A stretch of 64,000 nucleotides of DNA, taken from Actinomycetota bacterium. Lineage in GTDB: Bacteria > Actinomycetota > Actinomycetes > Mycobacteriales > Micromonosporaceae. Location of the stretch: the NCBI GenBank assembly GCA_005885555.1, contig VAWN01000023.1, positions 241,662 through 305,661 on the forward strand, written 5' to 3'. Numbering within the stretch: the stretch's first letter is position 1; each line of letters opens with the position of its first letter. The notes below the pieces were generated by a model that made no database searches, was not told the origin of the DNA, and saw only the letters and a list, made by a program, of their open reading frames with translations. Below, piece by piece: positions 18,625 through 27,133 of this stretch. The position numbers were made by a program, and so were the translations under genes.

Positions 18625-19443
18625 ATGCGTGGTGCCCGTACGGCCGTCCTCGTCGCGCTGATCTCGTTGGCCATGCTCGCCGGCTGCGGACCGGCCCGGC
18701 CGGCGGCGCATGCCACGGCTCCCTCGGCCACGCCGCCAGCTCCTGCACCGGCGCCATCGGTGACCTCCCCGGTTCCGTCGGCGGCGGCCGCGCCGACTTC
18801 GCCGTCCGGGTCCAGCCTGCCGGCTTCGCCGTCCGGGTCCAGCCCCCCGGTGCCCAGGCCGTCCGCGTCGCCGCGGCCCGATCTGCTGCGGCCCGGTGCC
18901 AGCGGACCCGAGGTCCTCGCGGTGCAGCAGCGGCTGGCCGGCCTCGGGTACTGGCTGGGTACCCCGGACGGGCGGTACGGGTCGGCGACCGTGCACGCGC
19001 TGACCGCGTTCCAGAAGCTCGCCGGGCTCGACCGGGACGGCGTGCTGGGGCCGGACACCAAGCGGGTACTGGCCGGAGCGCAGCGGCCGAAGCCACGCAG
19101 CACCGGCGGCACGCTGATCGAGGTGAGCCTGGCCCGGCAGGTGGTGTTCCTGGTCCGCGACGGGCGCACCGAATGGGTACTGGACGCGAGCACCGGGCGG
19201 GTCGCGGGTACCACGCCGACCGGGCGGTACACGGTGTTCCGGCAGGTCGACGGGTACGACCCGGGGCCGCTCGGGGTGCTGTACCGGCCGAAGTACTTCA
19301 CCGGCGGGGTGGCCGTGCACGGGTTCCCCGACGTGCCGCCGTTCCCCGCCTCGCACGGCTGCGTCCGGGTCACCAACCAGGCGATGGACTGGCTCTGGTC
19401 GAGCGGCCGGCTGCCCATCGGCATGCCGGTCTGGGTGTACTGA
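18625..19443 (+). CDS. L,D-transpeptidase lipoprotein with peptidoglycan-binding domain
   Basis: 272 residues. Lipobox LAGC occurs near residue 18-21, followed by a long Pro/Ser/Ala linker containing a repeated SPSGSS unit. A PG_binding_1 domain (LRPGASGPEVLAVQQRLAGL) covers about 90-150. The YkuD/L,D-transpeptidase domain is C-terminal, with catalytic SHGCVRVTN near 250. It would form 3-3 cross-links or attach proteins to peptidoglycan. ATG at 18625; it stands 41 bp after the PASTA lipoprotein and may be in the same operon. Confidence 0.93.
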   Translation: MRGARTAVLVALISLAMLAGCGPARPAAHATAPSATPPAPAPAPSVTSPVPSAAAAPTSPSGSSLPASPSGSSPPVPRPSASPRPDLLRPGASGPEVLAVQQRLAGLGYWLGTPDGRYGSATVHALTAFQKLAGLDRDGVLGPDTKRVLAGAQRPKPRSTGGTLIEVSLARQVVFLVRDGRTEWVLDASTGRVAGTTPTGRYTVFRQVDGYDPGPLGVLYRPKYFTGGVAVHGFPDVPPFPASHGCVRVTNQAMDWLWSSGRLPIGMPVWVY

Positions 19444-19457
19444 CCAGAAATCTGCTA

Positions 19458-19474
19458 TTGCAAATCACCGGCAA
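19458..19474 (+). promoter_or_regulatory. Candidate Nur (nickel uptake regulator) box
   Basis: TTGCAAATCACCGGCAA matches the published Streptomyces Nur box pattern tTGCaa-N5-ttGCAA at 10 of 12 fixed positions. It sits 17 bp before the start of a nickel/cobalt transporter gene, in the only AT-rich patch nearby. Ni-bound Nur would repress uptake there. The consensus is from memory of the literature; function is inferred. Confidence 0.55.
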
Positions 19475-19491
19475 AAACATACGATTGCCGG

Positions 19492-20610
19492 GTGACGACG
19501 ACCGAGCGTACCCGCGGTACCCGGCTGACCGGCCAGGAATGGAGCCGGTTGGGCGGGATGGCCGGCTTCATCGCGCTGCTGCACGTGGTCGGGTTCGGCA
19601 TCCTGATCCTGTTCGTCGTGCCCGGCCACTACCGGGTCGGCACGGGCCTGTTCGGTCTGGGCACCGGGATCACCGCGTACACGCTCGGCGCGCGGCACGC
19701 GTTCGACGCCGACCACATCGCGGCCATCGACAACACCACCCGCAAGCTGATGGCCGAGGGCCGGCGCCCGCTGTCGGTGGGCTTCTGGTTCTCGCTCGGC
19801 CACTCGTCGATCGTGGTCGTGCTGACCCTGCTGCTGGCGCTGGGGCTGCGCGCGGTGGGTACCGAACTGGCCGACGAGTCCTCGCCGCTGCACCAGTACG
19901 GCGGGCTGGTCGGCACGCTGGTCTCCGGTGCCTTCCTCTACCTGCTGGGCATCATCAACCTGGTGATCCTCGTCGGCATCGTCAAGGTGTTCCGCAACAT
20001 GCGCCGCGGCGAGTTCGACGAGCAGTCGCTGGAGGAGCAGCTCAACAAGCGCGGGTTCATGAACCGCATCCTCGGCCCGGCCCTGCGCGCGATCCGCCGG
20101 CCCTGGCAGATCTACCCGGTCGGCGTGCTGTTCGGCCTGGGCTTCGACACGGTCACCGAGATCACCCTGCTGGTGCTGGCCGGGACGAGCGTGGCGGCCG
20201 GGCTGCCGTGGTACGCGATCATGTGCCTGCCGATCCTGTTCGCCGCCGGCATGTCGTTGCTGGACACCATCGACGGCTCGTTCATGAACTTCGCCTACGG
20301 CTGGGCGTTCGCCAAGCCGGTCCGCAAGGTGTACTACAACATCACCATCACCGGGCTGTCGGTGGCCGTGGCGCTGCTCATCGGTACCGTCGAACTGTTG
20401 TCGATCCTGGCCGGCAAGCTGGGGCTGACCGGCGGCTTCTGGGCGTGGCTCGCGACGCTGGACCTCAACACGCTCGGCTTCGCGATCGTCGGGCTGTTCG
20501 TCGTGGTGTGGCTGGTCGCGCTCGCGGTCTGGCGGTTCGGGCACATCGAGCAGCGGTGGAGCACCGGCGTGCGGCCGGGCGAGCCCGCCGCGCCGACGCC
20601 CGCCGACTGA
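19492..20610 (+). CDS. NiCoT-family nickel/cobalt transporter
   Basis: 372 residues with about eight membrane segments. The family signature HAFDADHIAAIDNTTRK is present near residue 66, and the second signature LGFDTVTEITLLVLAG near 217. Such permeases take up Ni2+ and/or Co2+. The GTG at 19492 directly follows the candidate Nur box. A [NiFe] hydrogenase operon begins about 5 kb downstream and would need nickel, so nickel is the more likely substrate (inference). Confidence 0.93.
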   Translation: MTTTERTRGTRLTGQEWSRLGGMAGFIALLHVVGFGILILFVVPGHYRVGTGLFGLGTGITAYTLGARHAFDADHIAAIDNTTRKLMAEGRRPLSVGFWFSLGHSSIVVVLTLLLALGLRAVGTELADESSPLHQYGGLVGTLVSGAFLYLLGIINLVILVGIVKVFRNMRRGEFDEQSLEEQLNKRGFMNRILGPALRAIRRPWQIYPVGVLFGLGFDTVTEITLLVLAGTSVAAGLPWYAIMCLPILFAAGMSLLDTIDGSFMNFAYGWAFAKPVRKVYYNITITGLSVAVALLIGTVELLSILAGKLGLTGGFWAWLATLDLNTLGFAIVGLFVVVWLVALAVWRFGHIEQRWSTGVRPGEPAAPTPAD

Positions 20611-20619
20611 CCGGCCGGG

Positions 20620-21021
20620 TCAGGACCGGGCGGCGGTGCGCAACGCGTCGCGCCACCACCAGCCGGCGGCCGCGACGGCGACGCCCATGCCGAGCATCAC
20701 CGCCTGCAGCGCCATCCGCGGCCCGATGACCGCGAGCTGCACGAGGATCCAGCCGACGAGCAGCGCTCCGGCGGCCATCGCGGCACCGGCCGCCCGGCGG
20801 CTGCCCAGCAGCGCGAGGGCGGCGGCGCCGAGCATCGGTACCGCGACGACGGCCAACAGCGCGACGCCGGGCAGTACCCACCCGTGGACAGGCAGCGGGT
20901 CGAGGTACTCCGACGGCAGGTGCCAGGCGTCGGTGACGAGCATCGCCGCGCCGTACACCGCGCCGATACCGGTGAACAGTTCGAGCGCGGCGAGGACGGT
21001 ACGCGGGACGAGGGCTTTCAT
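20620..21021 (-). CDS. Small four-helix membrane protein of unknown function
   Basis: 133 residues with four hydrophobic segments (VLAALELFTGIGAVYGAAM, GVALLAVVAVPMLGAAALAL, GAALLVGWILVQL, and a last one near 110). Its ATG overlaps the stop of the phytoene-synthase-like gene by four bases (ATGA), so it is the last gene of that unit. No known family recognised. Confidence 0.75.
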   Translation of the reverse strand: MKALVPRTVLAALELFTGIGAVYGAAMLVTDAWHLPSEYLDPLPVHGWVLPGVALLAVVAVPMLGAAALALLGSRRAAGAAMAAGALLVGWILVQLAVIGPRMALQAVMLGMGVAVAAAGWWWRDALRTAARS

Positions 21022-21890
21022 GGCGTCACCCGTCGCGGGATGAGGACGGCGGTTGCCGCGACCGCGAGGCGCCGCCGGTTCGGTACCGTGGCCCGCCGGC
21101 CGAACACGTCGTACCCGGCCCGCACCACCTCGTCGAGGATCGCGCCGTAGAGCCGGTACGCGGTGCGGATGCAGGCCCGCGAGCGGGCGTCGAGCAGCGG
21201 GATGCCCGGCGCGGCGAGCCGGTAGTGCTCCCGGGCGCGGTCCACCTCCAGCGCGACGAGCCGGCGTACCGCCGGGGTGGCCTGCCTGGCGCGCAGGTCC
21301 GCCGGCGCCACCCCGCACTCGGCGAGGTCCTTGAGCGGCAGGTAGATCCGGCCGCGGTCGGCGTCCTCACCGACGTCGCGGATGAAGTTGGTGAGCTGGA
21401 AGGCGAAACCGAGCTGGCGGGCCGGTTCCCGGGCGGCGGCCGGGTCGCGGGCGCCGAGGATCGGCAGCATCATCGTGCCGATCGCGGCCGCCGAGCCTTC
21501 CATGTACTCCAGCAGGTCGTCGTACGTGGCGTACTCCCGGACGGTGAGGTCCATCGCCATCGACCGCAGGAACGTGGCGAGGTCGGCGACGTCGAGGTGG
21601 AACAGCCGGACCGTGTCCACCACGGCCGGCAGGGCCGGATCGCTGACCGGTACCCCGGAAAGGGCCGCGGTGAACCGGTCGCCGAATCCGCGCAGCCGGG
21701 CCGCGCGTACCGCCTCCGGCGTGGCGTCCAGCGCGTCGACCAGTTCGTCGGCGTACCGCGTGAAGCCGTAGAGCGCGTGCACGTGCCGCCGCTTCCACCT
21801 CGGCAGCAGGCGGGTGGCGAGGTAGTAGGTGCGGCCGTACTCGCGGTGCAGGACGCGGCAGTACTCGTACGAGGCGTCGAGGGTCACCAT
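21018..21890 (-). CDS. Squalene/phytoene synthase family protein
   Basis: 290 residues. The two Asp-rich prenyl-diphosphate-binding motifs are DELVD (about 53) and NFIRDVGEDADRGR (about 170). YCRVLHREYGRTYYLA at the N terminus fits the family. It would join two C15 or C20 diphosphates head to head (squalene or phytoene). The ATG at 21890 has an excellent GGAGGA site. No desaturase or GGPP synthase gene is nearby, so squalene/hopanoid versus carotenoid cannot be decided. It follows an ABC exporter, 11 bp away, on the same strand. Confidence 0.88.
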   Translation of the reverse strand: MVTLDASYEYCRVLHREYGRTYYLATRLLPRWKRRHVHALYGFTRYADELVDALDATPEAVRAARLRGFGDRFTAALSGVPVSDPALPAVVDTVRLFHLDVADLATFLRSMAMDLTVREYATYDDLLEYMEGSAAAIGTMMLPILGARDPAAAREPARQLGFAFQLTNFIRDVGEDADRGRIYLPLKDLAECGVAPADLRARQATPAVRRLVALEVDRAREHYRLAAPGIPLLDARSRACIRTAYRLYGAILDEVVRAGYDVFGRRATVPNRRRLAVAATAVLIPRRVTP

Positions 21891-21901
21891 GGCGTCCTCC
21901 T

Positions 21902-22681
21902 TCAGGATGCGGGTTCGCGGTTGCGGGCGCGCACGGTCGCCAGTACCAGCAGGCCGGCGGTTGCCGCGAGGGACACCGCGACCGCGGGCAGGTACCCGGT
22001 CACCGTCGCGCCGGTGAGCAGTCCGGCGGGGGAGCGCACCAGGTTCGTCGGCAGCCACCGCACGACCACGTGGACGGCACCGGCGAGCGGCAGCACGACC
22101 AGCAGCACGACGACGGCGGTACCGATGGTGGCGAGCGTGCTGCGGCCGACCGTGGCGGTGGCGGCCACCACGGCCACCGCGAACGCGAGGAACACCAGCT
22201 CGTAGCCGGCGCCGACCAGCATCCGGCCGGCCGGCAGCGGACCGAGCACGAGGCGGGTCTCCAGCCAGGCGGCTGCGGTACCGGCGAGGTAGGCCACGGC
22301 GGCGACCGCGGTACCGGCGACGAACCGCGGCCAGATCAGCGCGAACGGCCCCGGTGCCCAGGTGCGGTAGAACGTGGCGAGGCCGCGGCGCGCGTCGTAG
22401 GACAGCCCGCCGGCCACCACGACGACGAGCACGAGCAGGCCGGTCTGGCTGCTCTGGCTGACGAAGTTGACGATGCCGTCGACCGCCTTCGGCGGCGGCG
22501 CGACGATCTGCACGCCGGAGGAACCGAGCTTGGCCAGCTGGGTCAGGTACCTGGCCAGCAGCGGCGCGGTGAAGCCGAAGAACAGGTACACCAGTGCCAG
22601 CACGAGACCGCGCGGGGAGCGGGTCATCCGCAGCCACTCCAGCCGCCAGGGGTTCATCCGCTCACGCGGGGCTGCCGGCAT
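21902..22681 (-). CDS. ABC-2-type transporter permease
   Basis: 259 residues, about six hydrophobic segments (GLVLALVYLFFGFTAPLLA, TGLLVLVVVVAGGL, and more), no catalytic motifs. ATG at 22681 is chosen because GGAGGTG stands seven bases before it, inside the 3' end of the ATPase gene. It overlaps the ATPase gene by 20 bases and surely forms the exporter with it. The cargo is unknown. Confidence 0.85.
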   Translation of the reverse strand: MPAAPRERMNPWRLEWLRMTRSPRGLVLALVYLFFGFTAPLLARYLTQLAKLGSSGVQIVAPPPKAVDGIVNFVSQSSQTGLLVLVVVVAGGLSYDARRGLATFYRTWAPGPFALIWPRFVAGTAVAAVAYLAGTAAAWLETRLVLGPLPAGRMLVGAGYELVFLAFAVAVVAATATVGRSTLATIGTAVVVLLVVLPLAGAVHVVVRWLPTNLVRSPAGLLTGATVTGYLPAVAVSLAATAGLLVLATVRARNREPAS

Positions 22682-23891
22682 GGCGCACCTCCGTCGCGGT
22701 CAGCGCGAGGAACGCGGCTTCCAGGTCGGCGGCGAGCGGCTCGCAGGAGATGAGCCGGGCGTGGCAGGCGGCGAGCACCTCGGGGATGCCCTGCTCGCCG
22801 TGCGCCACGGTATCGGCGTCGACCCGGATGCGTTGTCCGTCAAGGGCTTCCGCCCGCCGCGTCCACGGCTGCGCGCGCAGTGCCCGGACCACGTCGGCGA
22901 CCGGACTGTTCAACCGCAGCACCCAGCGCGGGTCGAGGTACTCATCGATGAGCGCGCCGGTGGCGCCCTGGTAGCTGAGCCGGCCGGCGCGCAGCACGCC
23001 GACCTGGTCGGCCACCCGCTGCACGTCGGCGAGGATGTGGCTGGAGAACACGACGGTACGGCGACCGCGCATCGCGGCCACCAGGTCGAGGATCTCGGCG
23101 CGCCCGGCCGGGTCCAGCGCGGAGGTCGGCTCGTCGAGCAGCAGCACCCGAGGGTCGCCGATCAGCGCTGCGGCCAGGCCCAGCCGCTGGGTCATGCCGC
23201 GGGAGAACCCACCGACCCGGCGGTCGGCCTGCTCGTCGAGCCCGACCGTGTACAGCGTGCGCAGTACCGCATCGGCGGCCAGGTCCGGGGCGACGTAGTG
23301 GCGGGCGAGGTCGACGACCTCGAAGGCGGTCAGCCACGGCTCGAACCCCGGAACGTCGGGGCACACCGCGATCCGGTTCCGCGACGCTCCAATGTGGACG
23401 GTGCCGCGGTCGGCGCGGCGCAGTCCGGTGAGGATCGACAGCAGCGTCGTCTTGCCGGCGCCGTTCGGGCCGACCAGACCGTAGACGCAGCCGTGCGGTA
23501 CCCGCAGGTCGACGTCGAACAGGCCGGCACCGCCGCCGTAGTCGCGGGTGAGGCCGTCGGTGCGCACGACGACCGCGCCGGACCGCGCCGCAACCGGGGC
23601 CGGGGCCGCGGCTGGGGCCGGGCTCGTCGGCGCCGACGACGGCGCAGCCGGCGCCGGCCGACCCGGTGCCGGTGCGGGCGTGGTCGCCCGCTGGGTGCGG
23701 GACAGCACCAGGTACACCACCGCACCCCACGGGGTCACCACGAGGATCAGCGGTACCCAGGCCCACTTCGGCAGGTACGGTGCGCGCGGGCGACGGACCA
23801 GGTCGACGAGGCAGTACCCGACGAGGGCAAGGGTGAGCAGCGCCAGCGGAAGCAGGGCCGGGAGAAGTCGCCCCACGTCGGTCCGGGCCAT
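22662..23891 (-). CDS. ABC transporter ATPase with N-terminal PLDc_N-like membrane domain
   Basis: 409 residues from the ATG at 23891, preceded by GGAGGAG. The first 65 residues form two membrane helices like the PLDc_N domain (LPKWAWVPLILVVTPWGAVVYLVLSR). After a Pro/Ala linker comes a full ABC ATPase: Walker A GPNGAGKTTLL, signature FSRGMTQRLGL, Walker B VLLLDEPTSALDPAG. Together with the next gene it forms an ABC-2 exporter. The fused membrane domain is unusual for an ATPase subunit. Confidence 0.9.
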   Translation of the reverse strand: MARTDVGRLLPALLPLALLTLALVGYCLVDLVRRPRAPYLPKWAWVPLILVVTPWGAVVYLVLSRTQRATTPAPAPGRPAPAAPSSAPTSPAPAAAPAPVAARSGAVVVRTDGLTRDYGGGAGLFDVDLRVPHGCVYGLVGPNGAGKTTLLSILTGLRRADRGTVHIGASRNRIAVCPDVPGFEPWLTAFEVVDLARHYVAPDLAADAVLRTLYTVGLDEQADRRVGGFSRGMTQRLGLAAALIGDPRVLLLDEPTSALDPAGRAEILDLVAAMRGRRTVVFSSHILADVQRVADQVGVLRAGRLSYQGATGALIDEYLDPRWVLRLNSPVADVVRALRAQPWTRRAEALDGQRIRVDADTVAHGEQGIPEVLAACHARLISCEPLAADLEAAFLALTATEVRHAGSPA

Positions 23892-23911
23892 GCTCACTCC
23901 TCCGGAGTCGA

Positions 23912-23972
23912 GCAAGGCACCCGTCGGCGGACCGCGGGCGGTTCGCCCGTCCCCATCGGTCGGGTGCCTTGC
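23912..23972 (-). terminator. Long hairpin between the DUF4389 and ABC-ATPase genes
   Basis: Perfect 12-base arms (GCAAGGCACCCG at 23912-23923 and its complement at 23961-23972) enclose a second small hairpin (GGGCG/CGCCC). It lies after the DUF4389 gene and 20 bases before the ABC-ATPase start on the same strand. It may end transcription of the former, or be a leader structure of the latter. No U-tract is evident. Confidence 0.6.
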
Positions 23973-24005
23973 GCGTCCCAGTCTTGCCGTTGCGGCGTAA
24001 CGGGT

Positions 24006-24758
24006 TCAGGTCCGGAGGTCCCGCGCTAGGCGGCCGTTGGTCCTGTCGTCGGTGCCGGCGCCGGCTGCGGCGGTACCGGACCGGGCTCGCCCACCTCCTG
24101 ACCGCCCATGTCCAACCGGAACGGCGGGTACCGGTCGGTCATCAGCGACGCGTAGGCGGCCACCCACCCACCGGTCCATGCCGAGGATGAAGTCGTACAG
24201 CGACTGCGGGTACCGTCCGGTGAACAGCAGCACGACCACCGCGACGAGCGTCAGCAACCCGATCAGGCCGACCCCGGTCCAGCCGACGTTGTTGTTGTGG
24301 GTCTGGTAGGCCACCGCGGCACCGCCGCCGGCGAAGATGCCGACGATGATGTAGTGCGGGATGGCCAGCAGCCACCACTTGACCAGTACCAGACCGCGGG
24401 ACAGCCGCTCGGGGTAGTCCACGCTCAGGTGCGCCGGATAGTCCGGCACCTCGGCGAGCGTGAACGGCGGGTACCGGTCGGTGCCGTACGCGCCCGACGA
24501 GTAGTACGCCACCCGCCAGTACCACCGCATCACCCCGACGTTGAACTCGAAGATGCCCCGCGGGTACCGCGCCGTGAACAGGATGGCGAAGAACGCCACC
24601 ACGGTCAGCACCGCGAACGCGATCCACAGGAAGAACAGGATGATCGCGTGCGGGATGATCAGGAGCCACTTCACCAGCCACAGCCAGCGCGACAGGCCCG
24701 GATCGAGGGTGGCCTCGATGCGTGCCGGGTACCGTTCGTTCGACACCATTGCCACCAT
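24006..24758 (-). CDS. DUF4389 membrane protein with a C-terminal frameshift
   Basis: As read, 250 residues. Two related halves, each with a basic segment and membrane helices ([39 protein letters not shown]), match the DUF4389 family. The first half ends with [10 protein letters not shown]. In the second half the matching segment [14 protein letters not shown] exists only in another frame: CACC is present three times at 24161-24172, where two copies would keep the frame. In the restored frame the protein would end at 24026 after a Pro/Ala tail; as read, it ends in an Arg/Gly-rich stretch without homology. It is divergent from the GAPDH-hydrogenase operon, with a DosR-like box in between. Confidence 0.75.
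   Translation of the reverse strand: MVAMVSNERYPARIEATLDPGLSRWLWLVKWLLIIPHAIILFFLWIAFAVLTVVAFFAILFTARYPRGIFEFNVGVMRWYWRVAYYSSGAYGTDRYPPFTLAEVPDYPAHLSVDYPERLSRGLVLVKWWLLAIPHYIIVGIFAGGGAAVAYQTHNNNVGWTGVGLIGLLTLVAVVVLLFTGRYPQSLYDFILGMDRWVGGRLRVADDRPVPAVPVGHGRSGGGRARSGTAAAGAGTDDRTNGRLARDLRT
24161..24172. repeat. (CACC)3 slippage tract at the DUF4389 frameshift
   Basis: Three tandem CACC units. Removing one restores the reading frame into the conserved family ending ([17 protein letters not shown]). A tetranucleotide of this kind can change length by slippage; a sequencing error is also possible. Confidence 0.75.
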
Positions 24759-24819
24759 CCCCTTCCTCGGAAACTGGGGTGTCCCGGCTGACGGTAGGTG
24801 CCGTTGGGCCGATTGGGAC

Positions 24820-24833
24820 GGGGCGAAGGTCCC
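24820..24833. promoter_or_regulatory. DosR-like 14-bp palindrome upstream of the GAPDH-hydrogenase operon
   Basis: GGGGCGAAGGTCCC, whose complement GGGACCTTCGCCCC aligns base for base with the core of the M. tuberculosis DosR box (GGGACTWWAGTCCC). It lies 62 bp before the DUF4389 gene and 187 bp before GAPDH. The same 14-mer with one change recurs at 33510 and 41321. Confidence 0.6.
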
Positions 24834-24870
24834 GACCTGCTGGACGCGTTCGGGCGGTCACCCTGGCGCC

Positions 24871-24907
24871 GCGCGCGCCGGAGCGCGCGCTGCGCGCGCC
24901 GGAGCGC
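24871..24907. repeat. 21-bp tandem repeat of GC-only sequence
   Basis: GCGCGCGCCGGAGCGC occurs at 24871 and again at 24892. It lies in the leader region between the DosR-like box and GAPDH and could fold into stable structures. No function assigned. Confidence 0.8.
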
Positions 24908-25019
24908 GGCCTGAGATCCGCCGCGGCGGGCCGAACGGCCCGCGGTCGCGGGGACCTGGGCTCTGCCCGGTGCCGGGCCGGTCGACGAGGCTCGGAGGTG
25001 ACGAGTGAGGAGTGCCGTG

Positions 25020-26033
25020 ATGACGTACCGGGTGGCGATCAACGGGTTCGGCCGGATCGGCCGGGACTTCCTGCGCTGTGTGCTGGAGCGGGGCCTGCTG
25101 GGTCGGGGCCTCGACGTGGTCGGCATCAACGACCTGTGGGACGCGGCGACGCTGGCGCATCTGCTGGAGTTCGACTCGACGTTCGGGCCGCTGCGGTGGG
25201 ACGTGTCGCACGACGACGGCGGGTTCACCGTTGGCGGGCACCGGATTCCGGTGACCGGCCTGCGCGACCCGGCCACTCTCGGGTGGGGCGAGCTGAGCGT
25301 GGACCTGGTCATCGAGGCGACCGGCAAGCTGCGCGGCCGCGACGACGCGGCGGCGCACCTGAAGGCCGGAGCGAAGCGGGTACTCATCAGCGCGCCGGGC
25401 AAGAACGTGGACGCGACGCTGGTGGTCGGCGTGAACGAGGACATCTACGACCCGGTGCGGCACGAGATCCTGTCGGCCGCGTCGTGCACCACGAACTGTG
25501 CCGCGCCGATGGTGGCCGTGCTGCAGCACGCCTTCGGCATCGAGAACGGGTACCTGACCACGGTGCACGCGTACACCAACGACCAGGTGCTGCTGGACAC
25601 GCCGCACAAGGACCTGCGGCGGGCCCGGTCGGGTGCGGTGAACATCATCCCGACCAGTACCGGTGCGGCCAGGGCGATCGGGCTGGTCCTGCCGCAGGTG
25701 GCCGGCCGGCTCGACGGGGTGGCGCTGCGGGTACCGGTGGAGAACGGTTCGCTGTCCGACCTGACCTGCCAGCTCGCCACGCCGGTCACCGCGGCGGAGG
25801 TCAACGAGGTGTTCCTCGCCGCCTCGCGGGAACGGCTGGACGGGATCCTGCGCTACACCACCAAGCCGATCGTGTCGCGGGACGTGGTCGGCGACCCGGC
25901 CTCGTGCATCTTCGACGCCAGCCTGACCCAGGCCAGTGGCACGCTGGTGAAGGTGGTCGGCTGGTACGACAACGAATGGGGGTACACCAACCGGCTGGTC
26001 GACCTCGCGATGCTGTTCGCCGAGCTGGGTTGA
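25020..26033 (+). CDS. gap: Glyceraldehyde-3-phosphate dehydrogenase, type I
   Basis: 337 residues. N-terminal NAD-binding fold (VAINGFGRIGRDFLR), catalytic SCTTNCAAP with Cys near 155, and C-terminal GWYDNEWGYTNRL. It oxidises glyceraldehyde-3-phosphate to 1,3-bisphosphoglycerate with NAD+. ATG at 25020 (GAGGAG eight bases upstream) is preferred over GTG at 25005, which also has a good site. Its stop is two bases from the hydrogenase beta-subunit start, so it leads the hydrogenase operon instead of the usual gap-pgk-tpi unit. This suggests that NADH from glycolysis is disposed of through the hydrogenase. Confidence 0.95.
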   Translation: MTYRVAINGFGRIGRDFLRCVLERGLLGRGLDVVGINDLWDAATLAHLLEFDSTFGPLRWDVSHDDGGFTVGGHRIPVTGLRDPATLGWGELSVDLVIEATGKLRGRDDAAAHLKAGAKRVLISAPGKNVDATLVVGVNEDIYDPVRHEILSAASCTTNCAAPMVAVLQHAFGIENGYLTTVHAYTNDQVLLDTPHKDLRRARSGAVNIIPTSTGAARAIGLVLPQVAGRLDGVALRVPVENGSLSDLTCQLATPVTAAEVNEVFLAASRERLDGILRYTTKPIVSRDVVGDPASCIFDASLTQASGTLVKVVGWYDNEWGYTNRLVDLAMLFAELG

Positions 26034-26035
26034 CC

Positions 26036-27133
26036 GTGTCGACGTTGCTGCGGTCGCTGGGCCCGCTGGTGCGGGCGCTGCACGGCCAGGGGTACCGGGT
26101 CGTCGGGCCGACCGTGCGGGACGGCGCGATCGTGCTCGCCGAGCTCGACCGCGCCGACGCGTTGCCGTACGGCTGGGGCGTCGAGGCCGCACCGGGACGG
26201 TACCGCCTGCACCGGCGTGCCGACGCGGCCGCCTTCGGTCACGCGGCCGGACCGCAGTCGTGGAAGGCGTTCCTGCATCCGCCGCGCAGTCCACAGTGGA
26301 CAGCCGACCGCACGGCCGACGGGTTCACCGTCACCGAGGCGCCGCCGGATTCGACGCGGTACGCGTTCCTCGGGGTACGCGGATGCGACCTGCGCGCGAT
26401 CGCGGTCCAGGACCGGGTGCTCGGCGGGGCGGACGGCGGGTACGCGCGGCGGCGCCGGGAACTGTTCATCGTCGCCGTCTCCTGTACCGAGCCGGCCGAC
26501 ACGTGCTTCTGCGCCTCGACGGGATGCGGGCCGGCCGCGGGGCCCGGGTACGACCTGGGGCTGACCGAACTCGTCGACGGCGACCGGGTGCGGTACCTCG
26601 TCGAGGTGGGAACGCCCGCGGGGCTTGAGTTGCTCACGCAGCTGCCCACCGAGCCGGCGCCGGTCGATCTCGTCGAGGAGGCGGCGGCCGCGGTCGCCGC
26701 CGCCGCAACGAAGATGAGCCGCGCACTGCCCGAGGGTGACCTGCGCGACCTGCTCGCCGGCAGCCACGACGCGGCGCGCTGGGACGACGTGGCGGCGCGC
26801 TGCCTGTCCTGCGGCAACTGCACGATGGTCTGCCCCACCTGCTTCTGCACCACCGTCGAGGACGTGACCGACGTGGCGGGCGAGCACGCGGAACGCTGGC
26901 TGCGCTGGGACTCCTGCTTCGACCTGGACTTCTCGTACCTGCACGGCGGCCCGGTGCGCACGTCCACCCGCAGCCGGTACCGGCAGTGGCTGACCCACAA
27001 GCTCGGCACCTGGCACGACCAGTTCGGCGAGTCCGGGTGCGTCGGCTGCGGGCGGTGCATCGCCTGGTGCCCGGTCGGCATCGACATCACCGAAGAAACG
27101 CGAGCACTCGTCACCGAGGCCGAGGAGGCGTGA
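26036..27133 (+). CDS. hyhB: Group 3b [NiFe] hydrogenase beta subunit (iron-sulfur, HyhB-like)
   Basis: 365 residues. The N-terminal half includes FLGVRGCDLRAIAVQDRVLG and CTEPADTCFC, typical of the sulfhydrogenase beta/sulfite reductase A family. The C terminus has two ferredoxin-type cluster motifs, CLSCGNCTMVCPTCFC and CVGCGRCIAWCPVGID. It carries electrons between the gamma (flavin) and delta (small) subunits. GTG at 26036 is the only start fitting the gap after GAPDH. It overlaps the next gene by one base (TGATG). Confidence 0.93.
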   Translation: MSTLLRSLGPLVRALHGQGYRVVGPTVRDGAIVLAELDRADALPYGWGVEAAPGRYRLHRRADAAAFGHAAGPQSWKAFLHPPRSPQWTADRTADGFTVTEAPPDSTRYAFLGVRGCDLRAIAVQDRVLGGADGGYARRRRELFIVAVSCTEPADTCFCASTGCGPAAGPGYDLGLTELVDGDRVRYLVEVGTPAGLELLTQLPTEPAPVDLVEEAAAAVAAAATKMSRALPEGDLRDLLAGSHDAARWDDVAARCLSCGNCTMVCPTCFCTTVEDVTDVAGEHAERWLRWDSCFDLDFSYLHGGPVRTSTRSRYRQWLTHKLGTWHDQFGESGCVGCGRCIAWCPVGIDITEETRALVTEAEEA

